The notes: a model not told the origin generated them from the letters alone. A DNA stretch of 64,000 nt from Rutstroemia sp. NJR-2017a BVV2 (GCA_002946415.1 NJPS01000065.1:124001-188000), one strand, 5' to 3'. Positions 21,810-33,433 are shown, counted from the stretch's first letter. Program-made: numbers and translations.

Positions 21810-24614
21810 TTAGATCTCTAGACCCTCCAACTCAATCGAACCCTCCCTGCTCCTCGGAACCATAGACTCCACAGTCTCGACTTTCGTCAATAGGTAGCAC
21901 GATGCGTACATATTAACACTAAATGAGTTCGACACGTAAGCCACTATTCTATTTCCATATCTCCCGGCAAGAGAAAAGAATGACACAGGGGAAGAAGAAC
22001 TAACCGATCAATGCAAGCGCCGCCAATACGCGCGCCCACACGCTTGGCTTGGAAACCGAGCTCTTCGAAAGTTTGAATGTACCATGGAGTTAGAGCTGCG
22101 GAGCGGAGAAGCACTCGGCCACCGGTTTTGAGCGCTTTGTTCAGTTTGCGGATTTGAGTGGAGGCGGCGGTGGAGTGGGGATCGAACCACTGGAGTAAGT
22201 TAGTAAGGAACTGACTGGAGCAAGAAAGGGGTAAAAGTAAGGACTACTCACATCCATACTATCCATCACCACCGCAATCGTCAAAGTCCCCGGTGTAAGC
22301 CTCTGCAACACCTCCTCAATCTCATCCGTATGAATCCTCAATCCATCAAAAGCCCCACCACGACTCAACTTCTGATGACTCTTCGGCTTCAGATAATCCG
22401 GATGACATCTTTGCGAATACGAACCCTGGAGACAAACAAGATAATACGGATTATCCTCTCCAATCAGCGAGTTCTCAATCACCGGATCCAGCGTCTGCAC
22501 CATGTATTCCCACACTGCTCCGCCCTTGCTAGAACGCAGTTCCTTAGCAGAATGATCCAGCGGCGACGCCGAAGCGAGGGATTCAGAAGCGAGATGATCG
22601 GCTTCCAGCATCGCGAGTTGGTTCTGCGGGACACCGAGCGCTTTCCAGAGGAACTTTTCCTGCGCGACGACGAGGAAGGAAAACAGGCGGGACATGATGA
22701 AGGGGCGGATTTTGCTGCGCCAGATCTCGCGTTGTTCGTTGAGTGTTTTGGCTTGCAGGAGTTTCTTGATCTCGGAGCTGAAATTAAGGAACTGGGAAAG
22801 GAGACGCACGACACGGATGGCGTGGCGAGAACCGCCGGTTTCGTAGAGGCCGCGTGAGCGGGTGGATGTGAAGATGTGCGTGTTTGTTAGCCAGTATTGG
22901 AATGCACGGGAAGACATGTGTGGTGAGAGACGATTGAGTAGGAGGTCCCGGAAGTTGGGGTGTTTGCCCAATCCGAACAGTTTCCAGAAGTCGGCGTAGG
23001 GAAGTGCGGTGAATGCTGCGACTTTTAGTTCAAGGAGATGGTTTTGGTTGGGGTTGAGATCGATGGCATGGATGCGAGCGGGGTTTTTGAGAGCGTAGGA
23101 GAGGATGTTGTCGCCGGCGCTGGTGATGGCTAGCACGACGTCGCTTGGTCCGATTTTGAGAAGGCGTTCGTCGACTCGCGAGTCTTCCCAGGTGAATGCA
23201 TAGATGTATTCATTGTTGAATTGGGTGTGCTTTTTCAGCTGGTCATCGTAGTGGATTCTCCAGTGGTGATTCTGGTAGAAGAATGAAGGAAGTGGTAGGT
23301 TGGAAGAGAGATTGACAATGGCTGCATCAAAGGCTTTGGACCGAAGTTCTGGAGGCGTGGAACTCTCAACGTTTCGTGAAAGAGCCTTAGTATGGTTAAT
23401 TGGCGATAGATATGGGGATTCTGTTGCAGCGGCATCCAGACGCTCCACGATTTCGTGGGGGTAATTCGGTGCGTCGAGAGAAGAGGATGGTCTCTTCTGG
23501 CATCCAAGCCACATATAGTATGGGATAGAGCCAAGAAGGTAGTTCCTCGAGTCCGCGCTGAGTACGGTGCCGAAACGATACTCTAGGTAATCTCTACGAG
23601 CAGCTTCCAGGCTTACACGATCAACATCGAACCATGCTCGCCAAAAGAGTCTTCCGAGCCAGTTTACATGACGGTTGATAACTCCCCCCGTGTAATTTCT
23701 GCAGCTCAGATCAACAATCGATTGAACGTAGAAGTCTACAACACCAATCGTGCCTGAAGGAGCAAGTAGATTCGACAGGGAATCAATGACGGAGTAAAAG
23801 TCAGGCTGCAGATTGTCAGTTTAAATCTCGCTTTCGAATATACTGACTTACGATCATGGACAAGCTGTAAGACAATGTGATGAGGTCTGCACCACCAGCG
23901 TTTTGAGACTCGGAGAAGTAATTGAATTTCGGCGAGCGGGAAAACCCAACAGCTCCAATTTCAGCCTCTTCATGGTCCTCCAAGCGGAAGGTCCTAGCAT
24001 CCTGACATACAACCTTCACATTTGTCCACCCGAGACGAGCGAATCTCTTCCTCGCCACCTCACAGAGAGACGGAGAGAAGTCCACGAGATAGACACTAGA
24101 GAAGAATTCGGGAACAGAGACAAATTCGGACATTGCTTCAATGTTCCAGCCAGTGCCGCCACCAATCTAATGTGAACATGTTAGAAGAATGCTGGATTCG
24201 CGACGTTGCTGTACTTACGTCCACCCAAATGCGTCTAGTGTCATGCGTCCGCTCCCGAGCGGCCTTGTTCACAAGTTGCGCTGCTACCAACGCAAGCATA
24301 TCTTCTCGACCCCGTAGTAGTCGCTTCCTCGTCGCGTCATAGACGCCAGCCTGAGCCTTGTAGAAGCTTTCCAACGCATCTTGCTGGCCATTTTCGGTGC
24401 CATCACCACTGTGCGGCTTCAAGAATGATGCGTAGAAGAAGCGTAGAAAGGATTTGAAGGCATTGGGGTTTTCTTCTTCTTCTGCATCTTCTTTCTTAAA
24501 GAGAAAAAGATTTGCGGCAAATACTATGCCGATAAAGAGCAGTAACGTTGCTCCAGCGAGTAGAACTGGGGAGTAAGAATCCACTAGCAGGATATTAAGG
24601 GTAAGAGAAGCCAT
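21810..24614 (-). CDS. BTA1: Betaine lipid (DGTS) synthase, BtaB+BtaA fusion
   Basis: Five exons (24219-24614, 23852-24166, 22252-23805, 22005-22189, 21810-21918) encode 852 residues. An N-terminal hydrophobic segment (LLLFIGIVFAANLFLF) suggests ER membrane anchoring. The methyltransferase half (BtaB-like) has SAM motif I, IWVDIGGGTGWNIEAM, at residues ~130-144. The C-terminal half (BtaA/DUF3419-like) has YAFTWEDSRVDE and a second SAM site, LAITSAGDNILSYAL, near residues 463-477. The protein makes diacylglyceryl-trimethylhomoserine from DAG and S-adenosylmethionine, a phosphorus-free substitute for phosphatidylcholine known to be used under phosphate starvation in fungi. All splice sites are canonical, and length matches fungal Bta1. 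No truncation is seen. Confidence 0.92.
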
Positions 24615-25674
24615 GATACTCTCTCATTATTCTGTTAAAGAGTAAAGTATCAAAGTAGTTGATACTTCTAGGAGAGCTTCGAGTTGAAAAGTAATGGTGG
24701 AAAGAAGCAAAGAGATGAGGGGAATTCAGAGAATATAACGTTATTAATGTCCCTTTGCTGTGCACGAGGACCCCTCTTACCGGAAGTGAATGAATCGCTC
24801 TTCATCCCACCAAGCTTGGCATGCCCCCATGTACCTCACGAACCATTCCACCTATTGAAGTAGCACATGGCTGCATTGAGTTAAGGGTCCTGCGCATAAT
24901 AGCACGACATATGATCCCGGAATGGTACTGTAATCCATTGGGGCTCGCAGTAGCTTGTTGAGCCAGACCAAAAGTAGAAAATTGAAGCTATTTTCCCTTC
25001 GGAAAAATGCATCTTCATCACAGACGAGAACTATCAGGTTTGAGAGAGCTTTCTGTAACCAAACACAGCCGGTCTACGGGTGCAGACGATGATCATTCGG
25101 GTACATAAGGAAGCATAAGAACTCGAAATGATTGGAAGTAATTGAACAGGACAGACATGTGCAGGAAAGAAGAGCATTGAGCCGTCCTTGAAGCCTTTGA
25201 TGCTCAGGATCGAATTGGCCAATCAAAAGGCGCCGCGGCCGCACGCAGCCAATGATTGGCTCTGCATATTAGCACTAGAAAAATGTTAATTACTTCGCAT
25301 ACACTCATGTCACCACTCTCTAACATGATAAGTGTATTGCCTTTTGGTGATCACAGCTTTGCTTCCTCTAAAATGGCCTCGAAGTCCCGAAGTCGGGAGG
25401 GGAAACAGATCACGTGCAACCAAGTCAATGGCGGGAGTTGCTGAAAGACAAATGCACTGGCTGATACCACATATTCTGGCACACTGCCGCATGACAACGT
25501 GACGCCATCCACCGTAGCTGGCGACTGAATCAACAACACGAATCTCATTCAAGGCTGGATACAGACCTATTATACTGACAATACAATCAGGGTCCATCGA
25601 CAATAGCGTGTCCAGCTCACCAAAACTCCTTGGATAATCCCTTAAACTTTTACGATCCTTAACAAACATATCGA
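24615..25674. other. Intergenic, BTA1 promoter and NOC2 3' region
   Basis: About 1 kb. CCAAT-type elements and a CG-rich patch occur around 25217-25255. The minus frame 25310-25678 lies in the NOC2 3' region and lacks any domain. No gene is supported. Confidence 0.4.
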
Positions 25675-27987
25675 TCACTCCTCACCATCGCTGTCATCGT
25701 CCTGAAATCCAGCCTCTGAGTCATCGTCCTCATCTTCTGCCTCAGAACCCTCTTCGCTGCCTTCTATTTCCTTTTCCTTTTCTCTGTCAAGCTTTCTCTT
25801 TCTCTCTTCCTCTCGTCTACCCTCTTCAAGCATCCTAGCCTTCTCCTCTCTCTGCTTTCGTTGGCCGACAACAAATGCCCCCAATGGCGTCTTCTCCCAC
25901 TCGAATCCCTTAAGGAAGCCCTCTACACCAGCCCGGTTGTTTGGCGCAAATTCAACCTTCGAGCGTTTTCCTTCAATCCATTTTGCATTCGCCTCAAGTT
26001 TTTGAACAAGGAGTACAAACATTGAGTTGACTTTGCTGTTCTTGTTTCCGGAACTCTTGTTCGAAGTATCTTTGAGCCATCGCTTGAGCATGACTATAAC
26101 AGGCAGTGCGAGTTCTGGGAATGCGACGCTGGTTGACCACAGTACAAAGAATTCAGATAATAGCTCCGCAACTTGTTCACCAACTCCATCTTGGTAGACA
26201 CGAGTGCGAAGATATGACTTCTGTGCTTTGTAATTCGACGCGAAATCCAAACTTTTCTGTGTGCTAGGTTTTGGTGGCTTTTTCATCTCAGCTGAGTTCA
26301 AGACTTCAAGCAGCACGGAGGCCAGCGGAATATATGTGCCAGTGGCTCGGGAAAGCCGAAGAAGTGATCGCGTAAGATGGAATCTGAGAGGGAAGTATGT
26401 AGAAGTTGGAATGAGACGCAATGCTCCAAGAGTTACTTGTACGGTTGGATAAATCAGAGGTCGAAGTTGTGACTCCGTCCCAGCTTCAGCCTCTTTAATT
26501 GAGTTGCAGTGCTCCGAAAGGACACAAGACCAGAAATCCAGAGAATGAACATATTGCCAATTATAAACTGTCTTATAGGACTCCTTCTGGTTGTTAGTGA
26601 TACTGCTTCGCAAGTGAATTGCGAGTTGTCGAATGAAGGTGAAACCTGTGGTATATCCGATGCCTTGATCTATACCCCATAGTTCGGCTGCAGAATTCTT
26701 CATGAGGTTGATTCCCTGAATAGTATGGATAGTTGTATTTCGGCTGCCTTTGATCAGCCCCTGGTAGACTGTCTTCATGACAGCTTCCCGGATTCCTGCA
26801 TCACCAATGACTGCTAAACGTCGGACAACTAAAAAGGCCGTAATTCTTGTTGCTTCAGTGCTCGAGGCGTCCGACCAAATATCCACAACCGTTGTTACTA
26901 CATGCTTGAGAACCTTCTTGAAAGATAAGAGGTATGGGAGGAGTGGGATAATTGAAGATAGTGTGAGTTTGAGGGTTGACGCATCAGACAACGATGTAAG
27001 AAGATGTTGTACCGAGGTGATGTGAGACCGTAGGAGTGGTGAAAGTGTCTTGAACTTTTTCGAATCAGTGGATACTCTTACTTTACCAGTATTGGACTCC
27101 TTGACCGGGAGATGGTGGTTGAGAACTTCTGGGACAAGTTTGAGGGTGGTGAGAAGGAGGTCATGATAAGCTTCGGGGTTCGTTATAGAATATTTGTATT
27201 CCTTCCCATCATCTTCGTTGACATGCGCAGCAGCTCTAAACGCCAGAACAACTTGCCTCATGGCTCGTAGAGAATGCTGTTCCGTCATAGCTTTGTTCCA
27301 CTTCTTTACCATCGCTTTTGTAACTTCGGAAGCATCTTCCTCATCCTCGTCTGCTTCAGCCACCTCTTCCTTCTTGCCAGTCTTCGCTTTCTTCTGTTTC
27401 TTCTTCTTAGGCTGCTCTTCGTTATCACTTCCACTCAGGCCGTCGACTTCTGCAAAATCGGCGTCGTCGTCGAAATCGAGGGCTTCGGGGTCATTCTCCT
27501 TCAGGTATTTGTAGAATTCTGGGTCCTTTTCTGCCAAAGCATCCATGGCGCTTTTACTCATACCCGTCACTTCTTCATCGCTGCCATTCTCGCTATCACT
27601 AAGAACTGGTGCTTCGCCAATTGAGTCATCATCAGATGATTCCTCCTCCGCAGGCTCTGATCTCTTCCTCTTTCCAAGCTTTTCTGCGCCTTTTGTGGAC
27701 TTTGGTTTTTTTTGTAGATTCTCTGGTATTTCAAAACCACCTTGAAAGAAGTCATCCACACTCATCTTTCCGAATGCATCCTCCTTTGTGGATGGCTTCG
27801 CCTTCGGGGTCTCGTCCCCATCGTCTTTTCCACCCGTGAATTCTGCGTCTTTGGCGTTCCGTGCTTGACGTTTGGCTTTCATTTGTTGTCGCTGCTTGAA
27901 TTTTGCGCCATTTTTTCGTATCTCCAAAACATCCTTAAGATGGTTCTTTTCGAACTTTCGAGTTGATTTCTTAGTACTTTTCGCCAT
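25675..27987 (-). CDS. NOC2: Nucleolar complex protein 2 (Noc2/Rad4-like 60S assembly factor)
   Basis: A single exon of 770 residues from the ATG at 27987. It begins MAKSTKKSTRKFEKNHLKDV, the typical basic Noc2 start, followed by a charged N-terminal third with acidic clusters (SDDDSIGEAPVLSDSENGSD) and lysine runs (PKKKKQKKAKTGKK). The conserved helical-repeat core includes LGALRLIPTSTYFPLRFHL and TGTYIPLASVLLEVLNSAEM, classic Noc2 blocks. The C-terminus is acidic. Noc2 pairs with Noc1 or Noc3 to move pre-60S particles from the nucleolus. An upstream TTG extends the frame but is not a likely start. It is divergent from VPS28. Confidence 0.95.
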   Translation of the reverse strand: MAKSTKKSTRKFEKNHLKDVLEIRKNGAKFKQRQQMKAKRQARNAKDAEFTGGKDDGDETPKAKPSTKEDAFGKMSVDDFFQGGFEIPENLQKKPKSTKGAEKLGKRKRSEPAEEESSDDDSIGEAPVLSDSENGSDEEVTGMSKSAMDALAEKDPEFYKYLKENDPEALDFDDDADFAEVDGLSGSDNEEQPKKKKQKKAKTGKKEEVAEADEDEEDASEVTKAMVKKWNKAMTEQHSLRAMRQVVLAFRAAAHVNEDDGKEYKYSITNPEAYHDLLLTTLKLVPEVLNHHLPVKESNTGKVRVSTDSKKFKTLSPLLRSHITSVQHLLTSLSDASTLKLTLSSIIPLLPYLLSFKKVLKHVVTTVVDIWSDASSTEATRITAFLVVRRLAVIGDAGIREAVMKTVYQGLIKGSRNTTIHTIQGINLMKNSAAELWGIDQGIGYTTGFTFIRQLAIHLRSSITNNQKESYKTVYNWQYVHSLDFWSCVLSEHCNSIKEAEAGTESQLRPLIYPTVQVTLGALRLIPTSTYFPLRFHLTRSLLRLSRATGTYIPLASVLLEVLNSAEMKKPPKPSTQKSLDFASNYKAQKSYLRTRVYQDGVGEQVAELLSEFFVLWSTSVAFPELALPVIVMLKRWLKDTSNKSSGNKNSKVNSMFVLLVQKLEANAKWIEGKRSKVEFAPNNRAGVEGFLKGFEWEKTPLGAFVVGQRKQREEKARMLEEGRREEERKRKLDREKEKEIEGSEEGSEAEDEDDDSEAGFQDDDSDGEE

Positions 27988-28410
27988 GTTGTGATTGGGA
28001 TGCTTGGAATGACTTTGGGAAGGGACTGATCCCAAATTTTTTTTTGCGGAAGGAAATCTTTGGAGCTGCGATAACCTAGGCCCAATAAGGCGATTACTGC
28101 CAGGGACATTTCCTAAAGGCGGTGGGACCTACAAAATGAGTTCATTCACCTCCTCCAGTGATAATGAGAACGACTGCCAGCTCAGATTTGCATGCCTTCG
28201 CTCTTACTTTAGCCGGAAGCTGACGTGCAAGTGCGTATACGGATGCGTGTCTATGTGACTCCCTTGATCATTGTACCTAAGGGATAAATATCTCTTAGGC
28301 GTCAATATCTGGGCCGTTCGCGTGGGGCGTCGCAACATCCCACCAGAAGCATTAAAGTACGATGTCTTCCAAGCTTCCACAAGAGCACATTGTATTTCCG
28401 AATAAGCAGT
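27988..28410. promoter_or_regulatory. Bidirectional promoter region NOC2/VPS28
   Basis: A 423-bp gap between divergent starts. It contains a T tract next to the NOC2 start (plus strand ~28036-28045) and, on the VPS28 side, an upstream ATG at 28362 out of frame with VPS28. Shared regulation is inferred from geometry. Confidence 0.5.
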
Positions 28411-28451
28411 ATGTATCAGAACAGACAGGCGTATGCGCCTACGCCTCATAG
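28362..28451 (+). promoter_or_regulatory. Possible uORF overlapping the VPS28 start
   Basis: An ATG at 28362 opens 29 codons ending at 28451 in another frame than VPS28 (start 28411). If included in the mRNA it would lower VPS28 translation. The transcription start may lie downstream of it. Confidence 0.35.
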
Positions 28452-29231
28452 CTATATTCCGAATACTACATTATCTGCTACCATAAATCTCGACGAGGTA
28501 GTGCATCAACCCAACTTGGCGCGTGTAATGCGATACCTAACATGATATGCAGGAAGTCAAGCTCGCAGAGTCCAGGGCTGAACGCGATCTTCAGGACTCA
28601 TTAGCAGAAGTATTCAGCATCATAGTCACACTTGACGAACTCGAAAGAGCGTACTTGAAAGATGCGATACCAGAAACAGACTATACAGAAACTTGCGATC
28701 GATTACTGAAGCAGTACAAAGCTATCTTATCGGACGAAGGCGTGGCTCGAGAATTTGTGGATCTTGAGACATTCAAAAACGAATGGGATGTGAGTGTTCT
28801 CTAAAGAAGTCTAGTGAAGTTGTCAATCTGACGACCTACCATTACAGATGGAAGTACCCAGAGCAACGGAAAGACTTCGAATAGGACTACCCAGTACCGT
28901 CACTGCACCGTCACATAATGCATCAAGCAGCGGCAACAATGGTACCAACGGGACTTTGATTCTCGAGGCTACGCAGGACTTCATAACATTCCTAGATGCC
29001 CTCAAGTTGGGATTGTTGGCGAAGGATCAGCTGCATCCGCTGTTGTCTGATGTTATCCAGAGCGTGAATAAAGTTACGGACAGAGATTTTGATGGAAGGG
29101 GAAAGATTGTCCAATGGCTGATTGCTCTGAACCAGATGAAAGCAACGGAAGAAGTCAGTGAGGATCAAGCCAGGGAACTGGAGTTGGACATGAACTCTGC
29201 CTATCAAGGCTTTAAAGCTACGTTAGCTTAG
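28411..29231 (+). CDS. VPS28: ESCRT-I subunit Vps28
   Basis: Three exons (28411-28497, 28553-28789, 28848-29231) encode 235 residues, near the yeast length (242). The start MYQNRQAYAPTPHSYIPNT matches filamentous-fungal orthologues and fixes the start at 28411. The core-binding N-domain includes INLDEEVKLAESRAERD and LERAYLKDAIPETDYTETC. The C-terminal four-helix domain (TQDFITFLDALKLGL...LIALNQMKATEEVSEDQA) binds ESCRT-II. It sorts ubiquitinated cargo at endosomes. Donors are GTAGTG and GTGAGT. A 29-codon upstream ORF (28362-28451) overlaps the start in another frame. The gene converges on MDM12 with 176 bases between stops. Confidence 0.95.
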
Positions 29232-29407
29232 GTTTTGTTCGTTCGTCTCTGAACATAGCATGGGAGCTACTGGTGTATGGTATTCATGTAACATGCTTCT
29301 GTCAAAGCAGAGTGAGGTAACTACAAATTTTGAAGGCTTGATCGTGGAGATTTGAGAATTTAAAGGGGTTTATACACTTTATACGTTCCGGGCCATATGC
29401 ATACTGA

Positions 29408-30685
29408 TCAGACCAAAAATGTCCAAAAGCTAGGATAAACAAATTCGTCCTCGAATATTCGCCGGACCTGCTCGAGGACAAACTTCTCCACCTTTCCCAC
29501 ATTTTTAAGTACCTGCTTGCCATTCTCCCTCTGCCCAATCTCACTCTCCACTTTGATCTCTTGTAGAAGGCCTCCCATTTTCATGCCCGTTAACGTGTTC
29601 TCGTCTTTCTCGTCTGCGCCGATAGCAGCATATGCGTCTTCCGGCGACAGGAAACAAAAATGCGCCCTCTTTCGGATGTATGCCAGAACAGCCACTCCGT
29701 CGAACGAAAGTCCAGTGATATTCAGCTTCACAGGTATGCCCACGAAGCTTGGCATTGGATAGTCAAGAAGGATCTCGGTAGTGAGTGATAACCGCACGTT
29801 TCCAGAATACCGTACTCGAAAAACAGTCTGAAGATCTTCAACCTTAGGCTCTCGAAATCTTCGTGGTGGAGAAGTAGGTTCTTCGCTGTTTGATTCTTCC
29901 GGGATTGTAGCTTCAGGAGCCCCATCACGGGTTGCTGGCCTTGTTGTTGAAGAAGAAGGAGCCGGCGTGGAGACGCTGGTTTTCTCCCGCAATGAGTTCT
30001 GATTCATATCGGCAGTGTGCGGAGACGATATAGAGCTTGCTCCACTGCCATTATTACGATAATTGCGGAGACCTGATAAAGGTAGAGGAGGACTAGAGCG
30101 ATCGGGCCATCCTTGAGGTAGATGTGCACCAGCAACAGCGGCTAGTGGGGTTTGCGTGCCGGAGAGTCCACTTGCAAGTTGAGAATGAAAATAACTGAGA
30201 TTTGATGTTCCACCAGGGATACCGGGGGTAGATGCCCCGAGAAACGGACTTCCTGTGTCTCCGGATGACTGCAATGATCGTAGACCCGGATACCGTGTAT
30301 CTATGTATGTAGGTGGATTCGGTGCATTGGACAGACTATTTGTTGTCCTTTCTACACGATCCATCTTCCTCCTTTCCCTTGAGGACCTTGCAGCCTCGCT
30401 TTCTTCGTCTACATTGGAGCTATCGGACCCCTCGTCTTCTCCGTCATCTTCGTCATCATCATCGTCGATGTCTTCATAGAAATCAGGCAATGGATCACAA
30501 ATATCCTTCAGCTCAACTTCCGGGGGAATCGAGCCAAAATCGAAAGTGTGGACCTTGACACCCTTGATAAAGCGGGGCAAGGTCACAGTCTGGAACTTGT
30601 CATGAACAAAGTCTCGGATTTTTTCCGCAAGAGCAATGCCATCAGGTCCAGTGGTCAATGTCTCCCAATTCAGGTCGATGGACAT
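29408..30685 (-). CDS. MDM12: ERMES complex subunit Mdm12 (SMP domain)
   Basis: A single exon of 425 residues. It begins [16 protein letters not shown] and ends [15 protein letters not shown], both diagnostic of Mdm12. The SMP lipid-transfer domain is split by fungal-specific insertions: an acidic run ([16 protein letters not shown]) and a Ser/Pro/Gly-rich stretch (residues ~90-270). The second part includes [20 protein letters not shown] and [18 protein letters not shown]. Mdm12 bridges Mmm1 in the ER and Mdm34/Mdm10 at the mitochondrial outer membrane and moves phospholipids. Length fits filamentous fungi (yeast is 271). It is convergent with VPS28. Confidence 0.96.
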   Translation of the reverse strand: MSIDLNWETLTTGPDGIALAEKIRDFVHDKFQTVTLPRFIKGVKVHTFDFGSIPPEVELKDICDPLPDFYEDIDDDDDEDDGEDEGSDSSNVDEESEAARSSRERRKMDRVERTTNSLSNAPNPPTYIDTRYPGLRSLQSSGDTGSPFLGASTPGIPGGTSNLSYFHSQLASGLSGTQTPLAAVAGAHLPQGWPDRSSPPLPLSGLRNYRNNGSGASSISSPHTADMNQNSLREKTSVSTPAPSSSTTRPATRDGAPEATIPEESNSEEPTSPPRRFREPKVEDLQTVFRVRYSGNVRLSLTTEILLDYPMPSFVGIPVKLNITGLSFDGVAVLAYIRKRAHFCFLSPEDAYAAIGADEKDENTLTGMKMGGLLQEIKVESEIGQRENGKQVLKNVGKVEKFVLEQVRRIFEDEFVYPSFWTFLV

Positions 30686-32840
30686 CTGGAGTTTGCGCTT
30701 CGGTGTTCATTAAAGCCCATAGATCTGAAACGGACGGTGCTTCGAGTGTCACATATGAACAAGAAAATGAGGTTGTGTGATGAAGTGAATGTGTATGTAC
30801 TGATGTGGTTATTTTGTGGTGATGTAGCTTTCCCACAAAACAATTGGGTAGAGCTCGGTAAGGGCTCTTGGGTCATATCGATGCGCGTTAAGCTTGGAAA
30901 CCGAAACATAGAAATCGAAAACAGCAACGACCTTGGATAAAGCAGCATTGGAATGCCCTAGCCCCACCCAGCTCCGAAAATCCGGCGTCCTCATTCCTCA
31001 AGTTTAGTCTCCAAACCAAAGCAAACGAAACATCATGTCTTGAGAAAGACAACGCAACCTCAAGAACAAAAGGACGGGCGCCTTGGTACGGGATATTCAG
31101 CCCCCATCTGCCGTGTGGGAATGATTACAGAGAATGACATTTTATCTCGGATAAAGTCCGGGCTGTAGCCACGAGTCTTATACCTATTCCAAACATTCGG
31201 AACCGCCAGTTCGGATATAGGCTGCAGCACCTCACAGGACCACGCAGCATCTACTGGCCAATACCCAGTCAATTCATCTTTCGTGTCCCAAGGCTCACTT
31301 CTGTTGGATTGGGTACATTGATGCCCGCGATGATATGATTTTCCTGCACTACCCAGGATCTTTCAAAAAAGATCAACTGATGCAATTTCTACCACATACA
31401 TAAGCATTCCCTTTCATCGTTGCTTGTCTAACTACTATTGGTCGATAGTCACCCTCAGCTCGGCTGTGCCATCATATACCGCGCCAGTGGCGTCTAATCG
31501 ACCCGCGCCTTTTTCTGTACGAGAAACAATAACGGCGGCACGGGCGGGTGTTGCCTTTTCAACCTTACCTCTACTGCAAGGATACCCTGCGATCCCATTC
31601 CAGTTGGCTCAGCGTTCCATGTCATCACATTCGATACGTTGAGAGCTAACGTTTTCGCCCCCAAGGAACTCCTGCGTATGCCACCATCATGCAGATTTGA
31701 GATTAGGACTATGAATCACTAGAAGAGCTCGGCCGCTGCAATCTTGGCCTTCTCGTAAGTATGTGCCTCTCAGAAACATTAGAACTCTGCTTAACTTGTG
31801 TTCTTACTCATTGATTCTTCCATATCGAAATTCGAGTCCATATCAGGCAAACTGCGATCAAATTTACCCAGGGCGGGAAAAAGATCCGAGGCTGTGCTCT
31901 GTTACAAAAGCAAGCTCAGTGGATGTGATCAAAATTTCCAACTGTTTGACTCTGCAGGAATACTACAGCCAATCGCTGATATCATTTCAACTGCCAATCT
32001 CACTGCGATATGGAACATCTGAACTAAGAGCTGGATTATTCATGGTGCCATTCAAGCCGTGTCACATGACCGTTAGAAGCTGCATGTAAAACGCAAGGAT
32101 TCACATCCCTGGACGCAGAATGCCAACCGCGTCTGTTTGGCAGACCTCCCGCTGTGTATCTTAATTCGGACTGCTTGTGGCAACTAACTAGGAAACCAAT
32201 GTTAGGCAATTCAGCGGCAGCTCAGCTAATAGGCCTATCAGTAGAATGGCCGCGGATGTCGCGCGCTCTTCCAAGAGGGTTGAGTTACACAAAGGATGCA
32301 TGGCAATCTTTGGATCCTTGTGTAGTTAAATCTCACTCGAGTCATTCGCCCTGTGCGATATGCCATACTGCTTTTGCCACAAGTGTCGACAAGAATGGTT
32401 TTCCGAGTTGCACGAAGCTATGCGCGATGAAGTAGTGAGCCACAACATGAGATGGTTTGACATAGACATTGGCACAAAAGACTAAAATCTGAGGATCTCA
32501 TGTCCAAGGATGATGCACGAAAGTTGTATAAATATGTCTATCGAAGAAATAAAAGGTCAAAATCAACTAAAAGTCTACCGCACCAGAAAGAAAGAATCCT
32601 CCAACTAACAATCCCACGAGTAAAGATCTCGTTCCATGAACTCCAAAGTATGCTTGTATGCTTACAACGATAGTCCACGGGACATCTTTACAAAAAAATT
32701 CCTAATCACATCTGCCAAACACCTCTTGCCCCCAAATCCTATCAAATCAAATTCCCAGGAGCCCACAAAATGGCATGATCCATTGCACTAGTCAATCCGG
32801 AGACCCCCTTGGCAAAAACGAGCGAGCATTCGAATGCGAT
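30686..32840. other. Gene-poor region, left part
   Basis: MDM12 promoter (to ~31.0 kb) and about 1.8 kb without a secure gene. Two stretches look protein-like. One is a minus frame at 31435-31608, open after a stop with no start and ending LRVTIDQ. The other is a + frame at 32360-32485 starting MPYCFCHKCRQEWF. Both are discussed under findings. No RNA gene or repeat is seen. Confidence 0.4.
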
Positions 32841-33075
32841 TCAGAGGTGCAAGGTGGCTTGATCACTAAGTATCGATTAGGACCCGCCCAAGCGGCAGTG
32901 ATTAGGGAAGCGCACTCACTTACGGAGGACATCCCTCTTTGCATCCCTCCGAAGTAGATCTTGGGACAACCTCAACACCAGAGCAGTATCCTGCTGCTTT
33001 ACAAGCGGCGTTAGGAACCTTCTGGACCTCATAGTGTCTTCCACAGCTGAAGTAGCAGTGATATTCTTTGCACAT
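32841..33075 (-). CDS. Small cysteine-rich protein, 58 residues, spliced
   Basis: Two coding exons on the minus strand (32924-33075 and 32841-32865) separated by a 58-bp intron with donor GTAAGT, branch CTAAT and acceptor CTTAG. The protein starts MCKEYHCYFSCGRHYEVQK and contains seven cysteines (2, 7, 11, 25, 31, 45, 49), with a CxGVEV block and a GCKEGCPP end. It has no signal peptide. The ATG has a good context (CCAAAATG). A further GTAAGT donor at 33249 and a CCAG acceptor ~140 bases later suggest a 5' UTR intron. TATAAAG lies upstream at 33434-33440. Small Met-Cys fungal proteins with CG(R/H)-type spacing occur widely and are of unknown role; assignment to that group is tentative. The exact 3' exon is the least certain part. 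Confidence 0.6.
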
Positions 33076-33108
33076 TTTGGCGGCTGGGTGTGACGAAGTC
33101 GTTTTCTG

Positions 33109-33249
33109 GACTTAAAGATTGTTTAGGTCCGAGCTAGTCGTAACATCATAATCAGTAAAAAGCTACCTAGTAGTAAATAGAAATGCGCTTTACTAGCACA
33201 CCCCATAAAGTGAATTGGAATGTTATGGCAGAGTTTAGTCCAAACTTAC
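33109..33249 (-). other. Probable 5' UTR intron of the Cys-rich gene
   Basis: On the minus strand, donor GTAAGT begins at 33249, a CTAAAC branch-like site lies near 33120, and an AAGTCCAG acceptor ends about 34 bases before the ATG at 33075. The exact acceptor base is approximate. The flanking leader is C/A-rich, as in fungal 5' UTRs. Confidence 0.4.
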
Positions 33250-33433
33250 CGGGACAGTGATAGATGTATGCGATATTGCAGGTGAGCTGAGAAGTTCTCG
33301 GTGTAGAAGAGAAAGTAGCAAGTAGATAAAGATGATATTGACTGTGAGAAAGCTTTGGGACTGGAGGGTGATTGTGATTGAAGGTAATGAATTGAGCTGT
33401 TGAACCTCCAAACTGATGAGCGACGGCAGCTTG

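Noticed and set aside
22330..22857. 175-codon + strand frame inside BTA1
   Set aside because: Antisense shadow of a conserved BTA1 exon.
25310..25678. 122-codon minus-strand frame downstream of NOC2
   Set aside because: It overlaps the NOC2 stop and lies in its 3' UTR region; no domain and no own promoter.
30548..30940. 130-codon + strand frame across the MDM12 start
   Set aside because: Antisense shadow of MDM12 and its promoter; no domain.
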